Shown here in pieces: positions 1 through 8,566 of a DNA stretch of 64,000 nt (the first letter of the stretch is position 1; every line of letters starts with the position of its first letter). The notes under the pieces were generated by a model, which was given only the letters and a program-made list of their open reading frames with translations, had not been told where the DNA came from and searched no databases. The translations under genes were made by a program, and so were the position numbers. Source of the DNA: Agrobacterium tumefaciens (GTDB lineage: Bacteria; Pseudomonadota; Alphaproteobacteria; Rhizobiales; Rhizobiaceae); the NCBI GenBank assembly GCA_017744915.1, contig JAGIAH010000007.1, positions 124,001 through 188,000 of the forward strand, given 5' to 3'.

Positions 1-2663
1 AGGTGGGCGGCAACGAGCAGACGATCCGCACGCTCGGCGACACACGCGATGTGAGCCAGCTTGCCAACACCACGATCGCGCTTTCCAACGGCCGTTTCGT
101 CAAGCTTTCCGAGCTCGGCACGGTCACCGACACCTATCAGGAACAGAAGTCCTTCTCGCGGTTCAACGGCAACCCCGCCGTCACCTTCGCGGTCTTCCGC
201 TCCAAGGGTGCGAGCGAGGTCTCGGTCGCCGAAACCGTGGCGGCGAGCCTCGAACAGGTGCGCAAGGCCCATCCTGATGTCTCGATAGAGATGGTCGATG
301 ATGCGGTCTATTTCACCTATGGCAACTACAAGGCGGCGCTCGACACGCTGATCGAAGGCGCGATCCTCGCCGTCATCGTGGTCCTGCTCTTCCTGCGCAA
401 CTGGCGCGCAACCCTGATTGCCGCAGTTGCCCTGCCGCTCTCCGCGATCCCGACCTTCTGGATCATGGATATCATGGGCTTCTCGCTCAACCTCGTCAGC
501 TTCCTCGCGTTGACCCTCGCCACGGGTATTCTCGTGGATGACGCCATCGTGGAAATCGAGAACATCGCCCGCCACATCAAGATGGGCAAGACGCCCTATC
601 GCGCGGCACTGGAAGCAGCGGACGAAATCGGCCTCGCCGTCATCGCCACCAGCTTTACCATCATCGCCGTCTTCGTGCCGGTGTCCTTCATGCCCGGCAT
701 TCCCGGCCAGTACTTCATCCAGTTCGGTCTCACCGTCGCCTTCTCGGTGTTCTTCTCGCTGGCAGTGGCCCGCCTCATCACGCCGCTGATGGCGGCCTAT
801 CTGATGCGCGCCGAAGACGCGATGGACGACCACCACGACAATGACAGCCGGCTGATGAAGGCCTATACGCGCATGGTCACCGCCACCACCCGCAAATGGT
901 GGGCGCGGTATCTCACGCTGCTCGGCGCGATTGCCTTCCTCGTCGCCTCCGTCATGCTTCTGGCCCAGGTGCCGGGCAGCTTCCTGCCGCCGGATGATGC
1001 CTCACGCGTCACGCTTTCGGTGGAACTGCCGCCCAATGCGACGCTTGACGAAACCGATCGCACGACGACGCAGATCTATCATGCGCTGCGTGACATCAAC
1101 GGCGTCGAAAGCGTCTTCATCCTCGGCGGCGCCTCGCCCAAGGGCGACCTGGAGCTGCGCCGTGCCACCGTCAACGTCATCCTGCAGCATATCGACCATT
1201 CGCTGCTCAAGCTGGTGGTCAACAAGGGTCTCGGCTCCATTCCGCTCATCGGCCAATATCTGCCGAAGGTGGAGGAAAAGGGCCGTACACGTCCGCAATG
1301 GGATGTGGAGCGGGATATTTTTGCCCAGGTGCGCGGCATTCCGGATGTCCGCATCATCAAGCTCAACGACCGCGCGGAACGCGAGTTGTCCTTCAACTTC
1401 CTCTCCACCAACGAGAAGGATCTGAACGACGCCGTCGGCATTCTTGAAAGCCGCCTGCGCGCCTCGCCCATCCTCGCCAACGTCAGCTCGGAAGGTGCTC
1501 TGCCCCGTCCCGAACTGCAGATCCGCCCGCGCAAGGATGAAATCGCCCGCCTCGGCATCACGCCGCAGCAGATTTCGCAGACCGTGCGTGTCGCCACCAT
1601 CGGCGATATCGATGCGCAGCTGACGAAGATCTCGCTGGATGACAGGCAGATCCCGATCCGCGTGCAAGCTTCGCTCGATACCCGCCGCGATCTCGCCACC
1701 ATCCGCGCGCTGAAGATCAAGACCGCTTCCGGGTCGCTGGTGCCGCTCTACAGCGTCGCCGATATCGACTATTCGGAAGGTCCAAGCTCGATCAAGCGCA
1801 ACGACCGCAACCGCGTCGTCTCCATCGGCTCCGACGTGCCCTTCGGCACGGCGCTCGATACATCGACGGCCGAATTCAAGCGCATCGTGTCGGAAACCGA
1901 CCTGCCGGCAAGCGTCCGCCTTGCCGAAAGCGGCGACGCCAAGGTGCAGGGCGAAATGCAGCAGGGCTTCGTCAACGCCATGCTGCTTGGCCTGATGCTG
2001 GTGCTGGTCGTGCTCATCCTGCTGTTCAAGGATGTCATCCAGCCCTTCACCATCCTGTTCTCGCTGCCGCTTGCCATCGGCGGCGTGGCGGTCGCTCTCA
2101 TCATCACGCAGAACGCGCTCTCCATGCCCGTTCTCATCGGCATCCTGATGCTGATGGGCATCGTGACCAAGAACGCCATCCTGCTGGTGGATTTCGCCAT
2201 CGAAATGCGCCGTCACGGCATGGAACGGGTGCATGCCATGGTGGAGGCCGGCCGCAAGCGCGCCCGCCCGATCATCATGACCTCCATCGCCATGTCGGCG
2301 GGCATGCTGCCCTCGGCACTCGGCGTCGGCGAAGGCGGTTCCTTCCGCGCGCCGATGGCGATCGCGGTGATCGGCGGCATCATCGTCTCGACGGTTCTGT
2401 CGCTGATCGTGGTTCCCGCCTTCTTCCTGATCATGGACGACCTGTCGCGCCTGCTCGCCCACCTCTTCGGCCGCTTCGTCGGCAAGAAGGAAGTGGAGGA
2501 AGAGGCTCTCTCCAACGAGAAACTCTCGGAGATCGCCCACGAGAACAGCCTGGCGCTCTCCTCGCTGGAGGCCCGGGTCGCCAGCATGGAAAAGGGCACC
2601 GGCGACAAGGCCAGTGACAAGGGCAGCAATATATTGCGACTACCGCCGCTCGCTGCGGAGTGA
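1..2663 (+). CDS. RND efflux pump permease, AcrB/HAE1 type (5' end cut off)
   Basis: Inner-membrane proton-driven efflux permease of the RND superfamily; family members work with a periplasmic adaptor and an outer-membrane channel. The visible 886 residues hold the family hallmarks: a first membrane bundle with the strongly conserved segment ATGILVDDAIVEIENI, a large periplasmic loop, and a second bundle with GIVTKNAILLVDFAI. Family members are about 1,030-1,050 residues long, so about 150-170 N-terminal residues lie left of the window. The in-frame GTG at base 3 is only the first start-like codon, not the real start. After the last membrane helix there is an unusual acidic, coiled-coil-like tail of about 60 residues. 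Substrate cannot be told from sequence. A terminator follows directly. Confidence 0.93.
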   Translation, partial: VGGNEQTIRTLGDTRDVSQLANTTIALSNGRFVKLSELGTVTDTYQEQKSFSRFNGNPAVTFAVFRSKGASEVSVAETVAASLEQVRKAHPDVSIEMVDDAVYFTYGNYKAALDTLIEGAILAVIVVLLFLRNWRATLIAAVALPLSAIPTFWIMDIMGFSLNLVSFLALTLATGILVDDAIVEIENIARHIKMGKTPYRAALEAADEIGLAVIATSFTIIAVFVPVSFMPGIPGQYFIQFGLTVAFSVFFSLAVARLITPLMAAYLMRAEDAMDDHHDNDSRLMKAYTRMVTATTRKWWARYLTLLGAIAFLVASVMLLAQVPGSFLPPDDASRVTLSVELPPNATLDETDRTTTQIYHALRDINGVESVFILGGASPKGDLELRRATVNVILQHIDHSLLKLVVNKGLGSIPLIGQYLPKVEEKGRTRPQWDVERDIFAQVRGIPDVRIIKLNDRAERELSFNFLSTNEKDLNDAVGILESRLRASPILANVSSEGALPRPELQIRPRKDEIARLGITPQQISQTVRVATIGDIDAQLTKISLDDRQIPIRVQASLDTRRDLATIRALKIKTASGSLVPLYSVADIDYSEGPSSIKRNDRNRVVSIGSDVPFGTALDTSTAEFKRIVSETDLPASVRLAESGDAKVQGEMQQGFVNAMLLGLMLVLVVLILLFKDVIQPFTILFSLPLAIGGVAVALIITQNALSMPVLIGILMLMGIVTKNAILLVDFAIEMRRHGMERVHAMVEAGRKRARPIIMTSIAMSAGMLPSALGVGEGGSFRAPMAIAVIGGIIVSTVLSLIVVPAFFLIMDDLSRLLAHLFGRFVGKKEVEEEALSNEKLSEIAHENSLALSSLEARVASMEKGTGDKASDKGSNILRLPPLAAE

Positions 2664-2672
2664 AAGCTGCAA

Positions 2673-2698
2673 CGCCGGGCCTTGTGCCCGGCGTTTTT
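2673..2698 (+). terminator. Rho-independent terminator after the RND gene
   Basis: Eight-base-pair stem CGCCGGGC/GCCCGGCG with a five-base loop followed by a T-rich tract, ten bases after the RND stop codon. Confidence 0.85.
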
Positions 2699-2731
2699 AT
2701 TTTGGCTTGCTTGTGGCACAGCGCCGCCGCT

Positions 2732-2859
2732 TGTTTCTTCTCCCCGCCGGGGAGAAGGTGGCCCGAAGGGTCGGATGAGGGGCTAGCTCTCCGTATATCT
2801 CGAACCTCGCCCCCTCATCCCGCTGCCGCGACCTTCTGCCCCCTCGAGGAGAAGAAACA
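2732..2859. repeat. Family A composite palindromic repeat, copy 1
   Basis: Element of about 128 bases bounded by TTTCTTCTCC and GGAGAAGAAA. It has two non-identical arms in inverted orientation. Arm 1 carries GGTGGCCCGAAGGGTCGGAT; arm 2 carries the complement of GCGGCAGCGGGATGAGG. A spacer of about 25 bases separates them. Further copies lie near 5405 (fragment), 21216, 28505, 39355, 45583 and 59451. It resembles rhizobial intergenic mosaic (RIME-like) elements. It occupies most of the 362-base gap 2664-3025; the rest holds the terminator and presumably the promoter of the Crp/Fnr gene. Confidence 0.9.
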
Positions 2860-3025
2860 TGCCGCACCCACCCGCTCCATACTTTCCCCTGTGCTCCGGA
2901 GCAGGTCCGATCACATTTCCGCTCCCACAAACCCCATCAAACCCCGTTTGATCGAAATCAATTCGCTTTTCAGGTGAACTGCTAGTCTCCCTCGCATCGG
3001 GAATTGCCGGTCGAGGAAAAATGCG

Positions 3026-3808
3026 ATGAGTTCTTTGCAGATAGGCGTGAGGGAGAAGGAACTTCCCCGGTTTCGTGTCGCTTCGGACAGCCCGGCAAAA
3101 GGTTTGAGCGGGAGCCGGATGGACGTGAACAAGACCGTGAAGCTGAGCAACAGGGACAGGAACATTCTGCTGCGCGCACCCTTGATCGGGATAGCGGATG
3201 ACGCGGCGGCGCTGAAGCTGATGGAGGCGGCGGCCATCACCAATGTGAGCGCCCGCCATGTGTTCTTCAAAGAAGGTGAGCCGGCGCAGCATTTTTACTG
3301 CGTGCTGTCGGGTTATGTCCGCCTTTACCGGCTGGACCGGCACGGGCGCGAGGCGGATGTGCGCGTCAGCGGCCCCGGCGATACCTTCAACGAATGCCTG
3401 ATCTTCGGCAGCGATACCTATCGTTACAGTGCGCAGGCGGCGGAAAGCTGCACCGTGGCGCGTTTCGAACTCACACGAATCCGCAGCCTGATCGATCAGG
3501 AACCAGCAATCGCCAAGGCCGTCATGCGCTGCCTGTCCAACAGCCTGCTCTCCACCATGGACTGCATTGCCAATGACCGGCTGCAGACGGCGCCGCAGCG
3601 CGTCGCCCATTACCTCATCAATCAGGGTCCGCGCGACGCCACATCCTTTTCGCTGCGGCTGCCGTTCCAGAAAAGCCTGCTTGCCGGCAAGCTCGGCCTT
3701 GCGCCGGAAGCGCTGTCACGCGCTTTTTCTGCTCTGAAAAAGGCCGGCGTCACCGTGCGCGGCCGCATCGTGCAGGTCAATGACGTCGCGGCGCTGAAGC
3801 AGATTTGA
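3026..3808 (+). CDS. Crp/Fnr-family transcriptional regulator
   Basis: Predicted cytoplasmic DNA-binding regulator. An N-terminal cyclic-nucleotide-binding-like beta barrel (motif FFKEGEPAQHFYCVLSGYVR) leads through a dimerisation helix to a C-terminal winged helix (LAGKLGLAPEALSRAFSALK) typical of Crp/Fnr recognition helices. The N-terminal cysteine cluster of oxygen-sensing Fnr is absent, so a [4Fe-4S] sensor is unlikely; the Dnr/NnrR-like branch is one possibility. Two starts are plausible: ATG at 3026 behind GAGG, and ATG at 3119 behind GGAG, which would give a more usual 229 residues. The effector and targets are unknown. Confidence 0.85.
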   Translation: MSSLQIGVREKELPRFRVASDSPAKGLSGSRMDVNKTVKLSNRDRNILLRAPLIGIADDAAALKLMEAAAITNVSARHVFFKEGEPAQHFYCVLSGYVRLYRLDRHGREADVRVSGPGDTFNECLIFGSDTYRYSAQAAESCTVARFELTRIRSLIDQEPAIAKAVMRCLSNSLLSTMDCIANDRLQTAPQRVAHYLINQGPRDATSFSLRLPFQKSLLAGKLGLAPEALSRAFSALKKAGVTVRGRIVQVNDVAALKQI

Positions 3809-3826
3809 AAACACCGGGAGAGGAAG

Positions 3827-3858
3827 AAGGGCGGGATGCCAGCCGGCATGCCGCCCTT
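3827..3858. terminator. Bidirectional stem-loop between convergent genes
   Basis: Imperfect palindrome AAGGGCGG-g-ATGCC / GGCAT-g-CCGCCCTT with a four-base loop, placed between the converging Crp/Fnr gene and the end of the urease operon. It lacks a strong T-run. Confidence 0.55.
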
Positions 3859-3880
3859 CAGCATTCCGGAAAAGCGGAGA

Positions 3881-4705
3881 TCACGCCGGCTGCGGCAAAA
3901 GGCGGAAGCTGTCTCCCTGCCGCTCCACACGGAAAAACCCGCCGAGATGGCCGCCGGAAACCAGTAAGCCGTGATCGGCCACTTCAGCCAGCGCCTTGAG
4001 GCGTGTTTCGTAAGCAAGCGCGGCATCGATATCATAGACGAAACCGACGCCCGGATCCTTCGCCTGCAATTCGCTCACATGCAGCACATCGCCCCACAAT
4101 AACAGCCGGTTATCGCCGCTGCCGATGAGATAGCCGCTATGCCCCGGCGTGTGGCCGGGCATGGCGATCGCCTCGATGTCGTCGTCAATCTTGCCCATGG
4201 GGATAGGCAGCAGCATCGCCCCGCAAACATCGAGCAGCCTTGCGGCAAGATCGAAGCCGCCCTGCCGGGCCGGCGGCAAGGTCTTGCGCGCATCCGCGCT
4301 GGAGAAAAAGCCGAGATCGGCCTCGGGTACCCATATGTCCGCGTTGGGAAAATAGGGCCGGTCGCCATCGATCAACCCCAGCGCGTGGTCGCCGTGAATA
4401 TGGGTGAGGATAACACGGCTGACATCGGCAGGCTGAATTCCGGCATCGATCATGGCCGCCCGGGCGTGGCCATAACCAGCGCCCCAGGCGGTGCCGCAAC
4501 CGGCATCGATCAGAAAAACGCCATCAGGCCCAGAGAGCGCGAAACAGTTGACGTCCATATCCACCGTTTCGCCCTGATGTCCGGCAAGGGCCGCAGCCAA
4601 CGCTTCGGCACCCTGACGGTGGAGGAGATGGCCAACCGGCGCCTTGTAGACGCCATCGACAAAACGGGAAACCTCGTAAGCGCCGAAACGGCGGGACATG
4701 GCCAT
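3881..4705 (-). CDS. MBL-fold metallo-hydrolase (lactonase-like), last gene of the urease operon
   Basis: Metallo-beta-lactamase superfamily hydrolase of 274 residues. The zinc-binding HxHxDH motif is present as THIHGDHALG, with a downstream histidine in PGHTPGH and the aspartate in LLWGDVLH. The layout matches the family that includes AHL lactonases and related hydrolases, but the substrate cannot be assigned. Its ATG lies three bases after the ureG stop codon, so it is very probably translated from the urease transcript. No role of such a protein in urease maturation is established; it may simply be a passenger in the operon. Confidence 0.85.
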   Translation of the reverse strand: MAMSRRFGAYEVSRFVDGVYKAPVGHLLHRQGAEALAAALAGHQGETVDMDVNCFALSGPDGVFLIDAGCGTAWGAGYGHARAAMIDAGIQPADVSRVILTHIHGDHALGLIDGDRPYFPNADIWVPEADLGFFSSADARKTLPPARQGGFDLAARLLDVCGAMLLPIPMGKIDDDIEAIAMPGHTPGHSGYLIGSGDNRLLLWGDVLHVSELQAKDPGVGFVYDIDAALAYETRLKALAEVADHGLLVSGGHLGGFFRVERQGDSFRLLPQPA

Positions 4706-4708
4706 ATT

Positions 4709-5320
4709 TCAGAGACCACCCTGCTCTTTCAGGAAACCGACGATACGATCAACGCCATCGCCGCGCTTCATATCGGTGAAGACGAAGGGCATGGCGTTGC
4801 GCATGCGGGTCGCATCGCTGTCCATCACCGTCAGATCGGCGCCGACATAGGGCGCGAGGTCCTTCTTGTTGATGACCAGCAGGTCGGAGCGGGTAATACC
4901 CGGCCCGCCCTTGCGCGGAATTTCCTCGCCCTGGCAGACGGAGATCACATAGATGGTGATATCGGCAAGATCAGGCGAAAAGGTCGCCGCGAGATTATCG
5001 CCGCCGGATTCGATGAAGACCACGTCGAGGTCGGGAAACCGCGCATTGAGCCCGGCAATCGCCTGCAGATTGATCGTCGCATCCTCGCGGATGGCGGTAT
5101 GCGGGCAACCGCCCGTCTCGACACCGACGATCCGTTCGGAAGGCAGCGCCTGCATGCGCACCAGCGCCTCGGCATCTTCCTTGGTATAGATATCATTGGT
5201 GACGACGGCGACGGAATAATCGGCGCTCATCGCCTTGCAGAGCTTTTCCGTCAGCGCCGTCTTGCCGGAACCCACCGGCCCGCCAATGCCGACGCGCAGC
5301 GGACCATTACCCGATTTCAT
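4709..5320 (-). CDS. ureG: Urease accessory GTPase UreG
   Basis: SIMIBI-class GTPase of 203 residues that delivers nickel to apo-urease together with UreD, UreF and UreE. The P-loop GPVGSGKT is at residues 14-21. The metal-binding Cys-Pro-His motif is present in [16 protein letters not shown], as is the family segment [17 protein letters not shown]. The reading frame stays open further upstream, but the start at 5320 (MKSGNGP) fits family alignment and has a purine-rich ribosome-binding site. It is separated from ureF by about 160 bases that hold a family A repeat fragment. Confidence 0.97.
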   Translation of the reverse strand: MKSGNGPLRVGIGGPVGSGKTALTEKLCKAMSADYSVAVVTNDIYTKEDAEALVRMQALPSERIVGVETGGCPHTAIREDATINLQAIAGLNARFPDLDVVFIESGGDNLAATFSPDLADITIYVISVCQGEEIPRKGGPGITRSDLLVINKKDLAPYVGADLTVMDSDATRMRNAMPFVFTDMKRGDGVDRIVGFLKEQGGL

Positions 5321-5404
5321 CACTCTGTTCCCTTCGCTATGCCTTGGTATTTTCAACCATAATGCCTTGGACCGACGCTTCAAGGGCAAGCAAGAACCAT
5401 GCCG

Positions 5405-5434
5405 CCTGTTTCTTCTCCCCGCCGGGGAGAAGAC
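5405..5434. repeat. Family A repeat, fragment between ureF and ureG
   Basis: Only the outer hairpin of arm 1 (TTTCTTCTCCCCGCCGGGGA and a short extension) is recognisable; the second arm is missing or badly decayed. It lies inside the urease operon. Confidence 0.65.
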
Positions 5435-5484
5435 ACCTGCGGCACACGCTCGTTCCAATCCATTGTCCGGCTGCTGCCTCCCCC

Positions 5485-6156
5485 TCAGGAGCGGAAAAGC
5501 CGCGTGCCCTGTGTTTCATGGCGCATCGCCGCCGTATCCGCGATGATCGTCGCACTGCCGAGATCGTCGAGCGTGGATAACACGGCCCGCGCCGCCACCT
5601 CCGCGATCACCGCCTCGCTTGCGGCAAGAATGGCAACGCCATCCTTTTGCCCGGCAACACCAAGACGGATACCGGCCGAAACGATCTGCGAAACGCCGGC
5701 ATGCAGAAAGGCGGCAATTGTTTCGCGCAACGGCACTCCGTGGCCGGCAGCCACAGCACCTATGGCGATAGGATAAGGCGCCTCTTTCGGCAACAGCTCC
5801 AGAACCGCATGCGGCCATGCGCCGGCAGCGGCAATGAAGGCATCTCCCAGAAGCACCGTTTCGCGATAACGTTCCGCCGAACCGGCCAGCGCGCGGCCGA
5901 GATCCGCCGCTTCGCTCAACGCAACGCCATCCTTTGAGCTTCGCCAGGCATGTGCCAGAAACACCGCATCGTTCCACAGGCTGCCATGGCACAGCAGCGT
6001 TTCCACCCAGCCGTGAAGCGCCGCGGCATCACGCACGCGCCCGTCCTCCACCGCCTTTTCCAGCCCGCCGGAATAGGAAAAACCGCCGACCGGAAAGGCC
6101 GGCGACATCCAGGCCATGAGCCGCAGCAGCGCGGCAACGCCGCGATCTTCGCTCAT
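5485..6156 (-). CDS. ureF: Urease accessory protein UreF
   Basis: Helical accessory protein of 223 residues that bridges UreD and UreG in the urease activation complex. Recognised by the N-terminal signature [15 protein letters not shown] and the family-typical all-helical composition, with length normal for alphaproteobacterial UreF. Its ATG follows the ureE stop after three bases, so the two are translationally coupled. Confidence 0.96.
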   Translation of the reverse strand: MSEDRGVAALLRLMAWMSPAFPVGGFSYSGGLEKAVEDGRVRDAAALHGWVETLLCHGSLWNDAVFLAHAWRSSKDGVALSEAADLGRALAGSAERYRETVLLGDAFIAAAGAWPHAVLELLPKEAPYPIAIGAVAAGHGVPLRETIAAFLHAGVSQIVSAGIRLGVAGQKDGVAILAASEAVIAEVAARAVLSTLDDLGSATIIADTAAMRHETQGTRLFRS

Positions 6157-6159
6157 TCC

Positions 6160-6651
6160 TCAGCCGTGGTCATGATGGTGGTGGCCATGCCCGTGATCAT
6201 GGCCATGGGAGTGACCGCCATGGGCGTGATAGGCGCCGCGTGCCGGCTGGAAAGGTTCCTCCACATCCCGCACGGTGGCGCCGAGGCCTTCCAGCATGGC
6301 GCGGATGACGTGATCGCGCAGGATGAGAATGCGCTCTTCCTCGATCTGGGCGGAAAGATGCCGGTTGCCCAGATGCCAGGCGAGCTCGATCAGGTGAAGC
6401 CGATCCTTAGCCTTGATTTCGAACAGCTTTTCATCCGCCGCACGAACCTCGATCAGATCACCGTTTTCCACCACCAGCAGGTCGCCATGGGCAAAAAGCA
6501 CGGCTTCCTTCAGGTCCAGCATCACCATCTCGTCATTCTGCAGATGCAGCAGCTTGCGGCGCAGATGCCGCTGGTCATGCGCCAGCGTGACATAACCGGA
6601 GGGCTCATCGCCGGGGGTTCCGGCGGGGTGATAGGAGGTGACGCGCAGCAT
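6160..6651 (-). CDS. ureE: Urease nickel metallochaperone UreE
   Basis: Dimeric nickel chaperone of 163 residues. It has the N-terminal peptide-binding domain and the C-terminal ferredoxin-like metal-binding domain ([16 protein letters not shown]), then a tail rich in histidine (many His-Gly and Asp-His pairs in the last 20 or so residues) that probably stores nickel. The ATG at 6651 was chosen because the family begins at MLRVTSYHP; the longer frame to 6717 adds residues without similarity. Confidence 0.95.
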   Translation of the reverse strand: MLRVTSYHPAGTPGDEPSGYVTLAHDQRHLRRKLLHLQNDEMVMLDLKEAVLFAHGDLLVVENGDLIEVRAADEKLFEIKAKDRLHLIELAWHLGNRHLSAQIEEERILILRDHVIRAMLEGLGATVRDVEEPFQPARGAYHAHGGHSHGHDHGHGHHHHDHG

Positions 6652-6793
6652 GGGATGATCCGTTTCAGAAACAGTCTTGGGAAGGTGATTTTTGACGGAT
6701 AGGCGGGGTGATTTCAAGGCGCGATTTCATAAGGTTGAAAAGGCAATGGCATCGTCGGCTCGGAGGGTTGACGTTACCTGGAAACCTCTCCTC

Positions 6794-6906
6794 GGTCCTG
6801 CCGGGCTTGACCCGGCATCCAGCCACAGCGCGTCTGCGCCATGAAAAGACTCCCACGTGATCAAAGACTTGATCGCGCTGGACCCCGGATCAGGTCCGGG
6901 TGACGG
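6794..6906. repeat. Family C palindromic repeat, copy 1
   Basis: About 113 bases built from two hairpins, CCGGGCTTGACCCGG and ACCCCGGATCAGGTCCGGGT, joined by a spacer that also occurs in the copy at 58604-58724 in the opposite orientation. It fills most of the 349-base gap between the peroxiredoxin gene and ureE, so ureE may need its own promoter or read-through. Confidence 0.8.
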
Positions 6907-6945
6907 AGCTTGGAGAGGCCGTCGCGCGAGAAAGCAGCATCTCAG

Positions 6946-6976
6946 AAAAAGAAAAAGCCCGGCATCGCTGCCAGGC
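6946..6976 (-). terminator. Terminator after the peroxiredoxin gene
   Basis: On the minus strand a GCCTGGCA/TGCCGGGC stem (one mismatch) with a four-base loop is followed by a T-rich run, 25 bases past the peroxiredoxin stop. It suggests that ureEFG transcription is at least partly separated from ureC. Confidence 0.75.
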
Positions 6977-7000
6977 CTTCACAAAATCATGAAACCGAAA

Positions 7001-7537
7001 TCAGGCCGCGGCGCGTGCCTTCAGGTTTTCGAGAATGTTCTGCGGCGAGGAAACGCCGTAAGGATCGGATTCGCAATTATCCGAATAACCCTCTTCCTCG
7101 AACCACTGTTCCACCAGACCGTCATTGATGACGGCGGCGTAACGCCAGGAGCGCATGCCGAAACCAAGATTGTCCTTGGCGACCAGCATGCCCATCTTGC
7201 GGGTGAACTCGCCCGAGCCATCCGGAATGACCTTGACGTTTTCGAGGTTCTGGCCCTTGGCCCAGGCATTCATGACGAAGGCGTCGTTGACCGACAGGCA
7301 ATAGATTTCATCGATGCCGAGCGCACGGAATTCACCGGCCAGCTTTTCGAAATCGGGAAGCTGGTAGGTCGAGCAGGTGGGCGTGAAAGCGCCGGGCAGC
7401 GAAAACAGCACGACCTTCTTGCCCTTGAAATAATCGTCAGAGGTCACGTCCTGCCAACGGAAAGGGTTCGGGCCACCAACGGCCTCGTCGCGAACGCGCG
7501 TGCGGAAGGTAACGGCGGGCACTTTTTTGCCGAGCAT
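7001..7537 (-). CDS. Peroxiredoxin, Prx5 (AhpE/PMP20-like) type
   Basis: Thiol peroxidase of 178 residues that reduces hydrogen peroxide and alkyl hydroperoxides, in rhizobia usually with glutaredoxin or glutathione. The peroxidatic cysteine is in PGAFTPTCSTYQLP, the PxxxTxxC motif, and the family pattern around ALGIDEIYCLSVND is clear. A second cysteine (YSDNCESDPYG) is a candidate resolving residue. The start at 7537 has a good AGGAGA ribosome-binding site; the frame is open further upstream but unlike the family. It lies within the urease gene cluster but ends in its own terminator. Confidence 0.93.
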   Translation of the reverse strand: MLGKKVPAVTFRTRVRDEAVGGPNPFRWQDVTSDDYFKGKKVVLFSLPGAFTPTCSTYQLPDFEKLAGEFRALGIDEIYCLSVNDAFVMNAWAKGQNLENVKVIPDGSGEFTRKMGMLVAKDNLGFGMRSWRYAAVINDGLVEQWFEEEGYSDNCESDPYGVSSPQNILENLKARAAA

Positions 7538-7687
7538 GTCTTGTCTCCTGTTCTGGCGTTTTACGCGGACCACTTGGGATCGATCCACGCGGAATTCTTT
7601 TGCCGCTTCCATAGCGCAAGATGCATTGCGGTGCAGCATAAAAACGCACGAAACAGTCTTTTAAGCGCCCCGCTCCCGCAAACGAAC

Positions 7688-8551
7688 TCAGGATCCAGTT
7701 TTTGATTTATCGATTAAAAAATTCGAAAACGCGCTACATGCTATAAGCATAAACCGAGCATCAGCTAAATCTAGCTTTGACTGCTCTAGCATAGAATGAC
7801 GGATGCCCTCTGCGTCACTCGTCCAGCCGTAAAGCCTAAAAAATGCGTCACGAAGAGCAGGGTGAAGCTCTCCCTCCCGTCCCAAAGTTTTAAGCGCATC
7901 GCCCAATGTCGCACTCGAATTTCCGGTGACTATTTTAGCCGCAGATTCAACAGCTGAAATCGACTCTTTTATTGAATTTCGGAAATCAGGTTCTACACGA
8001 TCAGACATAAGTTTCACCGCCGCTGATATATGCATCGATACAGGTGAGAAAAAACCATCGGTCTTTATCGCTTTTTCAATTTCATCAACTTCATGCTCGT
8101 TTGAGACTTCTGCGAGATGCTGATCGACGAAACGATAGACTGAATTCTCCTTTTCCAATACTTTGTTAATAAATTGACGAAACCTCACAGCCGAGTCATA
8201 GCGGTCCTGGCCGGGTTGCCAAGCTTTCCAAAATGCACCGTAGTTGGCTAACCAATCGACGTAATCATATGTGGCCAACCAAGGCTGTCCAAAAAACCAT
8301 TTCTTTAACCACGCAATATAATCGTCACCGTATTCATGAAGTTCATCAACTGGCAGCTTGAAAAAATTAAGATGCCCCAGATGCGCTATGATACCAAGCG
8401 TCTCACTTTTCCAGTGTCTACTCAGATCAGCATCCTTTAGAAAACATATATATATCCCATTCCATATGCCGTTTCTCAATTCGGGAGATATGTCCTCTAT
8501 TTGAATCGGAACATCTATTGCGACTTTTCCTATTCGCTGTGAAAAACGCAT
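7688..8551 (-). CDS. AbiJ-like protein (AbiJ_NTD4-type N-terminus, HEPN-like C-terminus)
   Basis: Protein of 287 residues. The N-terminus (MRFSQRIGK..., then ELRNGIWNGIY) matches what I know of the AbiJ N-terminal domain family 4, found in abortive-infection and other phage-defence proteins. The C-terminal 100 or so residues are helical and contain LYGWTSDAEGIRHSM, a segment common in HEPN-like Abi proteins where HEPN domains often act as ribonucleases. The gene is visibly AT-richer and uses rarer codons than its neighbours, and it starts 15 bases after ureC in a cluster where a gene of this type is not expected. I infer horizontal acquisition. Function in defence is an inference; catalytic residues are not proven. 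Confidence 0.75.
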   Translation of the reverse strand: MRFSQRIGKVAIDVPIQIEDISPELRNGIWNGIYICFLKDADLSRHWKSETLGIIAHLGHLNFFKLPVDELHEYGDDYIAWLKKWFFGQPWLATYDYVDWLANYGAFWKAWQPGQDRYDSAVRFRQFINKVLEKENSVYRFVDQHLAEVSNEHEVDEIEKAIKTDGFFSPVSMHISAAVKLMSDRVEPDFRNSIKESISAVESAAKIVTGNSSATLGDALKTLGREGELHPALRDAFFRLYGWTSDAEGIRHSMLEQSKLDLADARFMLIACSAFSNFLIDKSKTGS

Positions 8552-8566
8552 AACCCCAAACCCCCG

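Noticed and set aside
1002-2540. Minus-strand open frame of about 512 codons opposite the RND gene
   Set aside because: Antisense shadow rich in Asp, His and Arg, no start signal or motif.
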